A DNA stretch of 41,876 nucleotides from CAZQIC01 sp964593555 (lineage in GTDB: Bacteria; Bacteroidota; Bacteroidia; JAFLBG01). Below, in pieces: positions 31,849 through 41,751 of this stretch. Below the pieces are notes generated by a model. The model had not been told where the DNA came from. It worked only from the letters and a program-made list of their open reading frames with translations, and did no database searches. The stretch lies in the NCBI GenBank assembly GCA_964593555.1, contig CAZQIC010000024.1, positions 1 to 41,876 of the forward strand. Direction: 5' to 3'. A program made the position numbers and the translations under genes. The first letter of the stretch is position 1, and each line of letters begins with the position of its first letter.

Positions 31849-34800
31849 TTACGTCATTCTTACTCCTATGATAAGGATGTCATCAACCTGCTCCAGTTCC
31901 CCTTTCCAGTTCTCTAACCTTCTGTCAAGAATTATTTTTTGCTCCACCATCGATTTATCCTGTATAGATAATAAAAGATCTCTTAGTCGCTTGTACTTGA
32001 ATTTTTTTCCTTTCATTCCTCCAAACTGGTCAGCATAACCATCAGAGAAAATATAAAATGTGTCACCCGTTTTTAATTGCATCTCGTGATTGGTGAACAA
32101 ATGCGGTTCATCATCAATGAATTTTCCAACGGGGAATTTATCGGCTCGTATCTCAAGCATATCTTTATCAACAGGGAAAGCTCTTTCGTCCAAAACAAGA
32201 TCCGAGTCTACAATTCCTTTTCTTATCAACCAGATTGGATTGTATGCTCCTGCATATTGTATCTTTTTTCCTTTTGGATCAATGGTGCATAAAGCCATAT
32301 CCATGCCATCTTTAACAGAAGCTTCGGTGAGTGTTTGTTTTAAAGTTTCACTTAATCCTGTATTCAGTTCATCTAATATTTCCGCAGGTTTTGTTTTTTT
32401 ATTGGTAATAATAGATTGGTTAAGCAGGTTGTTTCCAACAATACTCATAAATGCTCCCGGAACTCCATGCCCTGTACAATCCACAGCAGCCATAATTAAA
32501 GAACCATTCTGCGCTTTATTGAAATAATAAAAATCCCCACTCACTATATCTTTTGGTTTATAAAGAATAAATGATTCCGGCAGGTGTTTTTTTACTTCAT
32601 CTTCCGGTGTTAGAATAGCCTCCTGCAAACGTTTCGCATATTTAATACTATCCGTAATTTCCTTATTTTTATTGTCAATTTGAAGGTACGCTATCTCAAC
32701 CCGGTCCTTTTCCTTTTTTAATTGCCTTGTTCTTTCAGCAACTTTTTTCTCAAGAATTTTTTTCTGAACTGTCAACGAGCTTTCTCTCCATTTTATGTAC
32801 AGTACAATCGATGCCACTAAAAACAAAAAGCAGAGCAAGTAAAACCAATTGGTTCTCCAGAAAGGCGGCTTAATAATTATAGTAACAGATGTACCCTCTT
32901 CATTAGGTACACCATCGTTATTGGCAGCCTTAACGCGGAATGTGTACGTGCCAGGATCAACGTTGTTATAGTTAACAAAATTTATTTGTCCGGAGAGTTT
33001 CCAGTCTTTATCCACTCCTTCGAGTATATACCAATATTCATTTTTTTCAGACGCAATAAAATTCAGTGTAATAAATTCAAATGAAAAATAGTTTTCATCA
33101 TAGTTTAGCTCGATCACTTTTTTAAACATGATGGTGGTATCCATCGCATACTCATTCTCATTTAACTTAAAGGAGGTTAGGTAAACAGGCGGTACATATG
33201 GGTTTGTTTGTAAGCTGTCCGGATTAAATCCAACAAGTCCTGAAATACTTCCAAAATACAAATTGCCATTATAGCCCTTGCAAAATGCCCTTGCGTTAAA
33301 CTCATTTGAAGGCAAGCCATCTCTTATGTCATAAACTTTTGTCATCGGATTAACAACCTCCACTTTAGTATCCATTCCTTCAGCGCCATCATTATTTTTT
33401 AAACTCTCAATGCGCTGCCTTGTTGGAGAAATGAATGAGCAGAGTCCATTATTTGTTGCCAGCCATAATTTTTTATTATTGTCTTCAACAATACCATAAA
33501 CTACATTGTTAGGTAAGCCCTCGTGCTCAGTAAAATATTCAAAACCATTTATCTCAGGGTCAAAACCATTTAAGCCATTACTCGTCGATACCCATAGAAC
33601 ACTATCGCCGTCTTCATAAATATTATTTATAATATTATTGCTTAACGATCTTTTATCCTTCTCTGAATATTGATAGGTCTTAATATCGCCTGTTATTGGA
33701 TCCAACATCCTGATGCCGCTGCCGTTTGTTCCCACCCATATCTTACCCTCGTGATCTTCATGTACGGATGTAATATCATTGAACGCCGCAGATGTTGAAT
33801 TGCCTCCGGTAAAAGAATACCTCCTGAATTTTTTTTGATCCAAGTTCAATGCGTTAAGGCCATTAGAAGTCCCTACCCATATAACTCCGCCCCCATCTTT
33901 ATAGATCACATTTACATCATTGTTACTCAACGAAAAAATGTTCTTTGGATCATTTTTAAAAAGCTGAATTTTGTCTGTCTTCAAATCAAGAGCATTTAGA
34001 CCATTTGGTGTTCCTATCCAAAGTGTACTATTCTCAGCGTCTTCATAAAGGTGATTTATGGTATTGTCGCTAATCGACTGCGGGCCCATAACAAAAACTT
34101 TATTTATTTCGGAAGATGAATTGTATTTGTTCAGGCCATAGCCAAACGTCCCTATCCATATATTTCCCTTGTTATCCTCACACACACTTGAGATGTCACT
34201 GCTTGTGATAGAGTTTGAATCTCCTGTTTTTTTCTGAATTATTTTAAAGCGATCGAAGTAAGGATTGTATGAACAAAGTCCGCCTCCCCAGGTCCCGATC
34301 CATATGGTTCCGCTTTTGTCTTCATAAATACTAAACACATAAGGCTTGCTGAGAGAATATGGGTTATCCGGATCGCTTTTGAAGCAGGTAAAAGTTTTTG
34401 AATACTGATCAAATACACAAAGACCTTCTCCCTTGGTTCCAATCCAGAGTTTTCCCGATCTGTCTTCAAAAAGACAAGTAATGTCATTTATGTTAAAATT
34501 GTCCCCTGCCGTTTTGTAATTAGTGATTTTTTTTGTTTCAGGATTAAATACACTTAATCCATCCGAGGTTCCAATAAAAATTAATCCGTTTAATGTCTGG
34601 TAAATACAGTTCACCTGGTTGCTTGCAAGTGAATTAGGATCATTGTCATCGTGTTTATAAACCTGAAATTTAAATTTTTCTTTTCTCTCGGTTTTTTCGA
34701 CGGAGTTCGATTTTCTTTTTGTTGTATCTATCTCTGTGTTTTTATCATACACAGATAACCCATCTTCAGTACCTACCCATAAAAGTCCGCTTCTGTCCTC

Positions 34801-35385
34801 GTATATCGACGTTACTTTATTATTGCTTAACGTTGACTTATTGTATTGCTGGTGTTTAAGATAGTCGCTGTTTACCTCACCTTTCTCAACATCAAAACGA
34901 CATAATCCGTTATCCCCTGTGCCAACCCAAACTCTGTCCGATTTATCCTGATACAGATAGGTAATATTATTTGATGAAATGCTTTTTATATTGAATGGGT
35001 CATGCTTGTATGATTTAATTTTTCCCGTTAAGGGGTTATATACATTGAGTCCATTTTCTGTACCTATCCAAAGACTTCCCTGTCTGCTCTCAAACATACA
35101 TTTTATGCTGCTGGATGAAATAGAGGTAGAATCTAAAAAATCATGTTTAAAATAAACGAAGTTTTTACCGTTGTACATATTCAGCCCGTCCTGAGTACCA
35201 AACCATAGGAAATCCCTGCTGTCTTGAAGTATACAGTTTACAACGCTTTGAGATAGGCCTTGTTCAATACTTAGCTTTTTAAAACGAATATTTTGGCTTA
35301 ATCCGGCTGACTGAGCCAAACAAAGTTGAAGTGATGAGAGGAAGAAAAGAGAAAAAAGTAAGTTATTCCGTAAAAGTTTCCTCAT
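31849..35385 (-). CDS. Two-component-propeller sensor fused to a SpoIIE serine phosphatase
   Basis: A protein of 1178 residues. It has a signal peptide (about 1-25), then some 14 Reg_prop repeats forming a periplasmic beta-propeller (repeated GLLWVGT.DGLSVYD-type units), a Y_Y_Y domain (PGTYTFRVKAANNDG), one membrane helix near 845-862, a coiled coil (about 865-920) and a PP2C/SpoIIE domain. The phosphatase metal sites are visible as VSGDFYYF, AAVDCTGHGVPGAFMS and FYIFSDGYADQFGG. It probably senses an outside signal and dephosphorylates an anti-sigma antagonist or similar partner. Most propeller sensors in Bacteroidota end in a histidine kinase, so this output is less usual. The partner is not in the window. 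Confidence 0.9.
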   Translation of the reverse strand: MRKLLRNNLLFSLFFLSSLQLCLAQSAGLSQNIRFKKLSIEQGLSQSVVNCILQDSRDFLWFGTQDGLNMYNGKNFVYFKHDFLDSTSISSSSIKCMFESRQGSLWIGTENGLNVYNPLTGKIKSYKHDPFNIKSISSNNITYLYQDKSDRVWVGTGDNGLCRFDVEKGEVNSDYLKHQQYNKSTLSNNKVTSIYEDRSGLLWVGTEDGLSVYDKNTEIDTTKRKSNSVEKTERKEKFKFQVYKHDDNDPNSLASNQVNCIYQTLNGLIFIGTSDGLSVFNPETKKITNYKTAGDNFNINDITCLFEDRSGKLWIGTKGEGLCVFDQYSKTFTCFKSDPDNPYSLSKPYVFSIYEDKSGTIWIGTWGGGLCSYNPYFDRFKIIQKKTGDSNSITSSDISSVCEDNKGNIWIGTFGYGLNKYNSSSEINKVFVMGPQSISDNTINHLYEDAENSTLWIGTPNGLNALDLKTDKIQLFKNDPKNIFSLSNNDVNVIYKDGGGVIWVGTSNGLNALNLDQKKFRRYSFTGGNSTSAAFNDITSVHEDHEGKIWVGTNGSGIRMLDPITGDIKTYQYSEKDKRSLSNNIINNIYEDGDSVLWVSTSNGLNGFDPEINGFEYFTEHEGLPNNVVYGIVEDNNKKLWLATNNGLCSFISPTRQRIESLKNNDGAEGMDTKVEVVNPMTKVYDIRDGLPSNEFNARAFCKGYNGNLYFGSISGLVGFNPDSLQTNPYVPPVYLTSFKLNENEYAMDTTIMFKKVIELNYDENYFSFEFITLNFIASEKNEYWYILEGVDKDWKLSGQINFVNYNNVDPGTYTFRVKAANNDGVPNEEGTSVTIIIKPPFWRTNWFYLLCFLFLVASIVLYIKWRESSLTVQKKILEKKVAERTRQLKKEKDRVEIAYLQIDNKNKEITDSIKYAKRLQEAILTPEDEVKKHLPESFILYKPKDIVSGDFYYFNKAQNGSLIMAAVDCTGHGVPGAFMSIVGNNLLNQSIITNKKTKPAEILDELNTGLSETLKQTLTEASVKDGMDMALCTIDPKGKKIQYAGAYNPIWLIRKGIVDSDLVLDERAFPVDKDMLEIRADKFPVGKFIDDEPHLFTNHEMQLKTGDTFYIFSDGYADQFGGMKGKKFKYKRLRDLLLSIQDKSMVEQKIILDRRLENWKGELEQVDDILIIGVRMT

Positions 35386-35426
35386 ATTTTATCAAAGCCC
35401 GATAAACACGGATTTAACGTAACAGT

Positions 35427-35434
35427 CAAAAATA
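35427..35434 (-). promoter_or_regulatory. Possible -7 box for the sensor-phosphatase gene
   Basis: The minus strand reads TATTTTTG, an exact fit to TAnnTTTG, about 42 bases before the start codon. No -33 TTG was found at the usual distance. Confidence 0.3.
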
Positions 35435-35637
35435 ACATAATTACACACTCTATTCGTGCGATTTATACGATTTTGTAAAAAAATAGTTACCAAATATGAC
35501 AAATTTAGTCAAAAATAAAGGTTTTTACGACAAATTGACTTGTAGTTCCGATGAATACAGACATTATTACATATTTATTCAATTTTTAAGATTAGGAATA
35601 TTATTTGATGAATGTATTTTGAGCAAAAATCTTAAAA

Positions 35638-38265
35638 ATGAATTTGAATAATTTTACTATAAAATCGCAAGAAGCCATCCAACAAGCACAACAAATTGCT
35701 ATGGCAAAAAATAACCAGGCAATAGAGGTAGGGCATGTGCTTAAAGGTATACTTGAAGTAGATGAAAATGTTACCCCATTTATCTTTAAAAAACTTAACG
35801 TTAACATTGGAATTATTTCACAAGCTACTGACAAAATTGTTGATTCTTATCCCAAAGTAAGCGGTGGAAATCCCTATTTGTCGGTTAATGCAAACCAGGC
35901 TTTACTAAAAGCATCTAATTACCTTAAAGAATTTGGTGATGAGTATGTGTCTATTGAGCATATTCTATTAGGTATTTTTAATGCTAAGGATACAATATCT
36001 CAATTACTGAAAGATAGCGGTGTAAACGAAAAAGAATTAAAAGCAGCCATCGCAGATCTTAGAAAAGGCTCTACAGTTACCAGTCAGAGTCAGGAAGGTA
36101 CTTATAATGTCTTAAGTAAATATGCTATTAACCTAAACGATCAGGCACGTAAAGGAAAATTGGATCCTATAATTGGTCGTGATGAAGAAATAAGAAGGGT
36201 ATTGCAGATTATTTCACGTAGAACAAAAAACAATCCTATTCTTGTTGGTGAACCGGGTGTTGGTAAAACTGCAATTGCCGAAGGTTTAGCACATAGAATA
36301 ATTAATGGTGATGTGCCCGAGAATTTAAAATCAAAACAAATTTATTCTTTAGATATGGGTGCTCTTATAGCAGGGGCAAAATATAAAGGTGAATTTGAAG
36401 AGAGATTGAAGTCTGTTGTAAAAGAAGTTGTACAGTCTGATGGAGAGATCATACTTTTTATTGATGAGATACATACGCTTGTTGGTGCTGGTGGAGGAGA
36501 AGGAGCAATGGACGCAGCTAACATTCTAAAACCGGCATTGGCAAGGGGCGAACTTAGGGCAATTGGTGCAACAACACTGAATGAATTTCAAAAATATTTT
36601 GAGAAAGATAAAGCGCTGGAGAGAAGATTTCAGAAGGTAATGGTAAATGAACCTACACCCGAAGATGCGATCTCAATTTTAAGAGGTATTAAAGAAAAAT
36701 ATGAAACACATCATAAAGTGAGGATCAAGGATGAAGCGATAATATCCGCAGTTGAACTTTCTCAACGCTATATTAACGACAGGTTTTTACCGGATAAAGC
36801 GATTGATCTTATTGATGAAGCCGCGTCTAAATTAAGAATGGAAATCAACTCGATGCCTGTTGAGTTGGATGAGGTTGAACGGAAGATAAAGCAACTTGAA
36901 ATAGAACGCGAAGCGATAAAGCGAGAGAATGATAAAACAAAATTGGAATCCTTAAACAAAGAAATAGCGGAACTCAATGACGAACGTGCTGACTTTAGGG
37001 CGAAGTGGCAATCGGAAAAAGAAATTGTAGAAGGGATACAAAAAGTAAAAGAGCAAATTGAAAAATTAAAGTTTGAAGCGGAGCAGGCAGAGAGAGCCGG
37101 TGATTACGGCAAGGTTGCCGAAATACGATATGGAAAAATAAAAGAAGCTGAGGTAAATCTAGAAGTATTCAAAGCAAAAATTGCTGAGATGCAGTCTAAG
37201 GGTTCGCCAATGATAAAGGAAGAGGTGGACAGTGAAGATATTGCGGGAGTAATTTCAAGATGGACAGGGGTTCCTGTTAGCAGGATGCTGCAAAGTGAAA
37301 AAGAAAAATTACTCTTCTTAGAGGAGGAATTACATAAACGTATTGTTGGGCAAGATGAAGCAGTGGTTGCTATTTCTGATGCAATACGCAGAAGCCGCGC
37401 CGGTTTACAGGATAGTAAACGCCCCATTGGCTCCTTTATTTTTTTAGGTACCACAGGTGTGGGTAAAACAGAATTAGCTAAAGCATTGGCAGAATTTTTA
37501 TTCAATAATGAAAACAGTTTGGTGCGTATTGATATGAGCGAATACCAGGAGCGCCATGCGGTATCCAGACTTGTTGGTTCACCTCCGGGTTATGTTGGTT
37601 ATGAAGAGGGTGGGCAGTTAACAGAAGCGGTGAGAAGAAAACCATATTCTGTTATTTTACTTGATGAAATTGAAAAAGCGCATCCTGATGTGTTTAATAT
37701 TTTATTGCAGGTATTGGATGATGGCAGGTTAACTGATAACAAAGGAAGGGTAGTCAATTTTAAAAACACGATTATTATCATGACCTCTAATCTTGGTTCT
37801 CATTTGATTCAAGAAAATTTCGAAAAAATAAATGAAAAAAATAAGGAGGAGATTTTCGACAAGACAAAAGCCGAAGTATTTGAATTGCTTAAGAAGACAA
37901 TAAGACCGGAATTTTTGAACAGGATCGATGAAACAATAATGTTTACTCCACTTTCAAAAAAGGATGTCAGAAAAGTGGTTGAAATACAATTCCGAATTGT
38001 GCATGATAAACTGGCTGAGAATAATATAAAGCTTGAGGCTACGGATTATGCCCTGGATTGGATAGCTCAGGTTGGGTTTGATCCACAATTTGGGGCAAGA
38101 CCCGTTAAAAGGGTTATGCAGAAATATATTCTCAATGAACTTTCTAAGCAATTGCTCTCAAATTCCATAACAAAGGATAGTAAAATAGTAATAGATATGT
38201 TCAATGATCAACTTGTATTCAGAAACCCCGAAAAAGAGAAAAAAAAGAGGAAAGAGCCTGTTTAA
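35638..38265 (+). CDS. clpB: ClpB-type disaggregase (AAA+ chaperone)
   Basis: A protein of 875 residues. An N-terminal Clp repeat domain (about 1-145) is followed by the first AAA+ module with Walker A GEPGVGKT (204-211) and FIDEIHTLVGAGG, a middle coiled-coil domain (about 405-525, rich in Glu, Lys and Arg), and the second module with Walker A GTTGVGKT (about 604-611), SEYQERHAVSRLVGSPPGYV and LLDEIEKAHPDVF. The middle domain identifies ClpB rather than ClpA or ClpC. With DnaK it pulls proteins out of aggregates, using ATP. No heat-shock operator of the HrcA type was seen upstream. Confidence 0.96.
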   Translation: MNLNNFTIKSQEAIQQAQQIAMAKNNQAIEVGHVLKGILEVDENVTPFIFKKLNVNIGIISQATDKIVDSYPKVSGGNPYLSVNANQALLKASNYLKEFGDEYVSIEHILLGIFNAKDTISQLLKDSGVNEKELKAAIADLRKGSTVTSQSQEGTYNVLSKYAINLNDQARKGKLDPIIGRDEEIRRVLQIISRRTKNNPILVGEPGVGKTAIAEGLAHRIINGDVPENLKSKQIYSLDMGALIAGAKYKGEFEERLKSVVKEVVQSDGEIILFIDEIHTLVGAGGGEGAMDAANILKPALARGELRAIGATTLNEFQKYFEKDKALERRFQKVMVNEPTPEDAISILRGIKEKYETHHKVRIKDEAIISAVELSQRYINDRFLPDKAIDLIDEAASKLRMEINSMPVELDEVERKIKQLEIEREAIKRENDKTKLESLNKEIAELNDERADFRAKWQSEKEIVEGIQKVKEQIEKLKFEAEQAERAGDYGKVAEIRYGKIKEAEVNLEVFKAKIAEMQSKGSPMIKEEVDSEDIAGVISRWTGVPVSRMLQSEKEKLLFLEEELHKRIVGQDEAVVAISDAIRRSRAGLQDSKRPIGSFIFLGTTGVGKTELAKALAEFLFNNENSLVRIDMSEYQERHAVSRLVGSPPGYVGYEEGGQLTEAVRRKPYSVILLDEIEKAHPDVFNILLQVLDDGRLTDNKGRVVNFKNTIIIMTSNLGSHLIQENFEKINEKNKEEIFDKTKAEVFELLKKTIRPEFLNRIDETIMFTPLSKKDVRKVVEIQFRIVHDKLAENNIKLEATDYALDWIAQVGFDPQFGARPVKRVMQKYILNELSKQLLSNSITKDSKIVIDMFNDQLVFRNPEKEKKKRKEPV

Positions 38266-38347
38266 CTAAGAAGAACTATCGGCATGAATTGGTCTGGTGT
38301 TAAAAGATGTTAAACATTTATTGTTTATAAAACATTTGGAATGGTAA

Positions 38348-38376
38348 TTGCGTTATTGGAACACAGCCTACATTTA
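38348..38376 (+). promoter_or_regulatory. Candidate promoter of the 47-residue protein
   Basis: TTG (38348-38350), 18 bp, TACATTTA (38369-38376) is close to the Bacteroidota promoter pattern (last base of the -7 box differs). It lies 40 bp before the ATG at 38417. Confidence 0.4.
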
Positions 38377-38416
38377 TGGAGACAATTATTTAACAATTAA
38401 AGTAAAAATATAACAT

Positions 38417-38560
38417 ATGAAAGCTAAAAAAATGAAAGTGTTTGGCGAAGTGCCAACCATTAAGGTTCGTTTAGATCACAGAACCACAATTACAGTTAGA
38501 ACAAAAGCCGCTCTTAAAGGCTGGCTTGAAAGATATCCTGAGGCGAAAGTTATTTCGTAA
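38417..38560 (+). CDS. Small basic protein of 47 residues after clpB
   Basis: The frame from ATG 38417 to TAA 38558-38560 encodes MKAKKMKVFGEVPTIKVRLD followed by HRTTITVRTKAALKGWLERY and PEAKVIS. It is rich in Lys, Arg and Val and looks like a small beta-beta-alpha fold. The start is supported by a candidate promoter upstream, and codon use is regular with no rare stretches. I cannot name a family. It is easily missed by gene callers with a length cut-off. Confidence 0.65.
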   Translation: MKAKKMKVFGEVPTIKVRLDHRTTITVRTKAALKGWLERYPEAKVIS

Positions 38561-38607
38561 ATTAAATTGAAATTATTTTATCTTAGCGGGAATTCAACAC
38601 CTGCTAA

Positions 38608-39213
38608 ATGAAATATTTACTGTTTGCCCCGATCGTATTTATATCATTAGTGTTAAAGTCTCAAACAGGCGGTCCGCTTCCTGTTATCTCCCCAGACTTT
38701 GAAAAAGTAAAACCAAACAGTCCTTTTAAGCGGACAAACGTCAATTCTCAGATTGGTAATCATAAAGTGTTTGTCGACGTGCTTCAACTAGCTTTCAGAC
38801 AATTTTCTTTTGGTTATGAGTTTCTTACCGATTCCGACAATGTTGCCTTTAGTTTTCCTATTAGTATAGGCCTCAAGAACAAAGGCCTGGAATTTGGTGT
38901 GGAACCTAAATTTTTTATTACCCACCCTTATACTTTTTACCGAAAAATAGGACCCTGGGATGCAGGAGATGCAAACGTGAGATATTTCCTTGGTCCCGCG
39001 ATTTCAGCTATGACGATTCAGGATGATTGGATGCTTTCGGCCCGATTTTCCAATGGTGTTTCCATGCAGTTTGTTAATGGATTTAATCTAAGTGGATATG
39101 GATCCGCCGGTGTAAAATATTTTGTAACTAATGTAAACGGTTACGGAGGAGATATTGAATTTGATTGGAGATTGAATGCTACAGTGGGTTGGCGGTTTGG
39201 AGGCTCAAAATAA
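38608..39213 (+). CDS. Putative secreted or outer-membrane beta-barrel protein
   Basis: A protein of 201 residues with a signal peptide (about 1-18, YLLFAPIVFISLVLKSQ). The mature part is made of amphipathic strands with aromatic ends (VAFSFPISIGLKNKGLEFGV, ATVGWRFGGSK) and ends in a strand with an aromatic residue, as in small outer-membrane barrels. I do not recognise the family. The methyltransferase gene starts 12 bp after its stop, so the two are probably co-transcribed, although no shared role is evident. Confidence 0.65.
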   Translation: MKYLLFAPIVFISLVLKSQTGGPLPVISPDFEKVKPNSPFKRTNVNSQIGNHKVFVDVLQLAFRQFSFGYEFLTDSDNVAFSFPISIGLKNKGLEFGVEPKFFITHPYTFYRKIGPWDAGDANVRYFLGPAISAMTIQDDWMLSARFSNGVSMQFVNGFNLSGYGSAGVKYFVTNVNGYGGDIEFDWRLNATVGWRFGGSK

Positions 39214-39225
39214 AACTGTGATTGT

Positions 39226-40011
39226 ATGTTTGAAAGACATCAGAATAAAAAATTATATTTCAGCGAACAGGATTATACTACCCGTACCTACGTTGTCCCT
39301 CTTATAGAAAAACATAAAAAAATTATTCCGGATATGGAGGTGTTGGAGATTGGGTGCGGTGAAGCGGGTAATCTGAAACCCTTCGTGGACCTTGGATGTA
39401 AATGTACCGGTGTCGATTTGAATGAAAGTAAAATAGCTGCCGGTAAAGAATTTTTTAGCGACCATCCTAATAAAAACAATATTAATCTTATCGTTCAAAA
39501 TATTTATGAATCGGGAGATACTTTAACCAAAAGATTCGATATAATTATTTTGAGAGATACTATAGAGCATATTCATGATCAGGAAAAATTCATGCATTTT
39601 GTAAAAAGGTTTTTAAAAGATGACGGCGTGTTTTTTATAAGTTACCCACCATGGCAAATGCCTTTTGGCGGCCATCAGCAGATTTGTGTAAATAAACTAG
39701 CCTGTAAAATCCCTTACTATCATTTGCTACCCACGTTTTTATACAAAGCGATATTAAAATTGTTCGGTGAAAGTAAAAACACTATCGATGACCTTTTGGA
39801 AATAAAAGCAACAGGCATATCGATAGAGAGATTGAGGCGCATCATTAAAAAAGAAAATTATGGAGTAAAAGAGGAGGTGTTTTATTTTATCAATCCTAAT
39901 TATGAAGTAAAATTCAAACTTAAACCTCGTCTGCAAAGCCAAATAATTACGTCAATACCGTACATAAGAAATTTTTTTACTACAAATTGCTATTATCTGC
40001 TTTCTAATTAA
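39226..40011 (+). CDS. Class I SAM-dependent methyltransferase
   Basis: A protein of 261 residues. AdoMet-binding motif I is VLEIGCGEAGNL (39-50), the acidic loop is GVDLNES, and motif IV is FDIIILRDTIEHIHD. This fits the Methyltransf_11/23 group that acts on small molecules, lipids or sugars. The C-terminal part has a hydrophobic stretch (YYHLLPTFLYKAILKLFG) and basic residues, which could contact the membrane, as in ubiquinone/menaquinone or glycan methyltransferases. The substrate is unknown. Confidence 0.85.
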   Translation: MFERHQNKKLYFSEQDYTTRTYVVPLIEKHKKIIPDMEVLEIGCGEAGNLKPFVDLGCKCTGVDLNESKIAAGKEFFSDHPNKNNINLIVQNIYESGDTLTKRFDIIILRDTIEHIHDQEKFMHFVKRFLKDDGVFFISYPPWQMPFGGHQQICVNKLACKIPYYHLLPTFLYKAILKLFGESKNTIDDLLEIKATGISIERLRRIIKKENYGVKEEVFYFINPNYEVKFKLKPRLQSQIITSIPYIRNFFTTNCYYLLSN

Positions 40012-40030
40012 TCCTGCATTTGCAGATTAA
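40008..40030 (+). terminator. Hairpin overlapping the methyltransferase stop
   Basis: TTAATCCTGCA (40008-40018) and TGCAGATTAA (40021-40030) pair with a single bulged base around TT, forming a compact stem that begins inside the stop codon. It lacks a T-tract. It may end transcription weakly or protect the mRNA 3' end. Confidence 0.45.
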
Positions 40031-40141
40031 TATTGAATGGATGTTAAACAATTGGATAAATTAATAATGGAGTTCAGACCCCATTTTAAAAACGAGGCGA
40101 TACCGAAAAGCCAAAAGAGTAGGATGCACGAATAAAATAAT

Positions 40142-41686
40142 ATGAAATCAAACTTTTACACATTTATTATTGGCGGTTTTTTTTCAATAGCCGCAACTAC
40201 AGTTAATGCACAATCGGGTTCTCTGGACAATACTTTTGACACTGACGGAATTGTAACTACTAATTTTGGAGCTTCTGCTGAAAATGGCAGGGCAATGGCG
40301 ATTCAAAGTAATGGGAAAATTGTAGTGGCGGGAGCCGGCTTCAATGGAACCAGTACTTATTTTACATTAGCGCGTTACAACAGTAATGGCAGTTTGGATA
40401 TTACTTTTGATAGTGACGGAATGGTAACCACGAATGTTGGAAATGAAAGTAAAGCATACGCTATTGCCATCCAGCCTGATGGTAAAATTGTTGCGGCTGG
40501 TTATAGCGATAATGGAGTCAACAGGGATTTTGCTGTTGTACGTTACGATAGTACCGGTGCGTTGGATCTTACTTTTGATACAGATGGAATGGTAACAACC
40601 ATTATTGGAACCGGTGGTGGTGAGGCTTATTCAGTTGCATTACAATCTGATGGTAAAATTATATTAGGAGGTTATGCTTCTTTTTCTGTTACCGCAACCT
40701 CTGATGATTTTGCCCTGGTTCGCTACAAGAGTAACGGAAGCTTGGATAGCACATTTGATAGCGATGGAATTGTAACTACTGCAATTGGTACACTAAAGGA
40801 TGAGGGCAATTCAGTTGCTATACAAACCGACGGTAAAATTATATTGGCAGGCCATAGCGATATTGGTGGTACCGTAGCATTTGCTACAGCACGCTATAAG
40901 AGCAACGGTGTTTTAGATTCTACTTTTGATGCAGATGGAATAGCAACGTATGCTTTTGTAAGCAATAACAGTGAGGGAAATTCTGCAGCGCTGCAAAGTG
41001 ATGGTAAAATTGTAGTAACAGGATTCAGTGACAGCGGGACTAAAAGCGACTTTGCTTTGATCCGTTGTAAGATTGATGGCAGTCTGGATAGTACTTTTGG
41101 TGTAAATGGAAAGGTAACCACTGCAATTGGAAGCGCTGATGATGAAAGTAATTCAATTGTTATACAAAGTGATGGCAAAATCGTTGTTGCCGGAAAAAGT
41201 GATAACGGTTCTGATGATGATTTTGCAGTGGCACGATACAAAACAGATGGAAGTTTAGATACTTCATTTAGTGCTGATGGAAAAGTAACCACTTCTATTG
41301 CAAGTGTTGATGATGAGGGATTTGGAGTTGCTATCCAGGCCGATGGTAAAATTGTAGTTGCCGGAGAGAATAAAAACGGTAGCCCCAACTTTGCTGATTT
41401 CGCTGTAGTAAGGTATAACAATGCTCTTGTTGGTGCCGGTGTAAGCACCATTGTCAATCAAACAGAAGGGTTTAAAATATATCCAAATCCATCTACAGGT
41501 ATTTTTAAACTTGAATGGAACGGAGATAAAAACGCTTCAGTGAAAATTTTCAATTTGTTGGGAGGAGAAGTTTTGCAACAACAAATAACAAACAAAATAG
41601 ACCTTTCGACTTTTGGTAAAGGAGTATTTTTTGTAATGATCAATAATGGCGCAAAAACATATACTCAAAAAATTATAGTTCAGTAA
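40142..41686 (+). CDS. Secreted delta-60 repeat protein with type IX sorting domain
   Basis: A protein of 514 residues. It has a signal peptide (about 1-23, IIGGFFSIAATTVNA), then seven delta-60 repeats of about 55-60 residues with the pattern GSLD.TFD.DG.VTT..G and AIQ.DGKIVVAG.S.NG...FA..RY. The C-terminal ~75 residues (FKIYPNPSTGIFKLEW to KTYTQKIIVQ) form a type A sorting domain for the type IX secretion system. The repeats probably fold as a beta-propeller. The protein should reach the cell surface or medium. Its function is unknown; such proteins are often structural or adhesive. Confidence 0.92.
   Translation: MKSNFYTFIIGGFFSIAATTVNAQSGSLDNTFDTDGIVTTNFGASAENGRAMAIQSNGKIVVAGAGFNGTSTYFTLARYNSNGSLDITFDSDGMVTTNVGNESKAYAIAIQPDGKIVAAGYSDNGVNRDFAVVRYDSTGALDLTFDTDGMVTTIIGTGGGEAYSVALQSDGKIILGGYASFSVTATSDDFALVRYKSNGSLDSTFDSDGIVTTAIGTLKDEGNSVAIQTDGKIILAGHSDIGGTVAFATARYKSNGVLDSTFDADGIATYAFVSNNSEGNSAALQSDGKIVVTGFSDSGTKSDFALIRCKIDGSLDSTFGVNGKVTTAIGSADDESNSIVIQSDGKIVVAGKSDNGSDDDFAVARYKTDGSLDTSFSADGKVTTSIASVDDEGFGVAIQADGKIVVAGENKNGSPNFADFAVVRYNNALVGAGVSTIVNQTEGFKIYPNPSTGIFKLEWNGDKNASVKIFNLLGGEVLQQQITNKIDLSTFGKGVFFVMINNGAKTYTQKIIVQ
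40211..41420 (+). repeat. Seven tandem coding repeats (delta-60 units)
   Basis: About 150-175 bp per unit, each with a related GGAAGTTTGGAT-like start and TGATGGTAAAAT block. They are diverged at the DNA level and stay in frame, so this is a protein repeat array, not CRISPR. Recombination between units could change the number of propeller blades. Confidence 0.85.
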
Positions 41687-41704
41687 ATAATTAAGTGCTG
41701 AGAA

Positions 41705-41751
41705 ATTAAGGATGGATCTGCTTTATTGTAGGTTCATCCTTAATTGTTTTT
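41705..41751 (+). terminator. Strong intrinsic terminator after the delta-60 gene
   Basis: ATTAAGGATGGATC (41705-41718) pairs over 14 positions, with two G-T wobbles, with GGTTCATCCTTAAT (41731-41744), followed by TGTTTTT. The remaining bases to the end of the window show no gene. Confidence 0.9.

Noticed and set aside
40211..41420. Regularly spaced repeats that might be read as a CRISPR array
   Set aside because: Units are about 150-175 bp, diverged, and lie in frame within a delta-60 protein gene.
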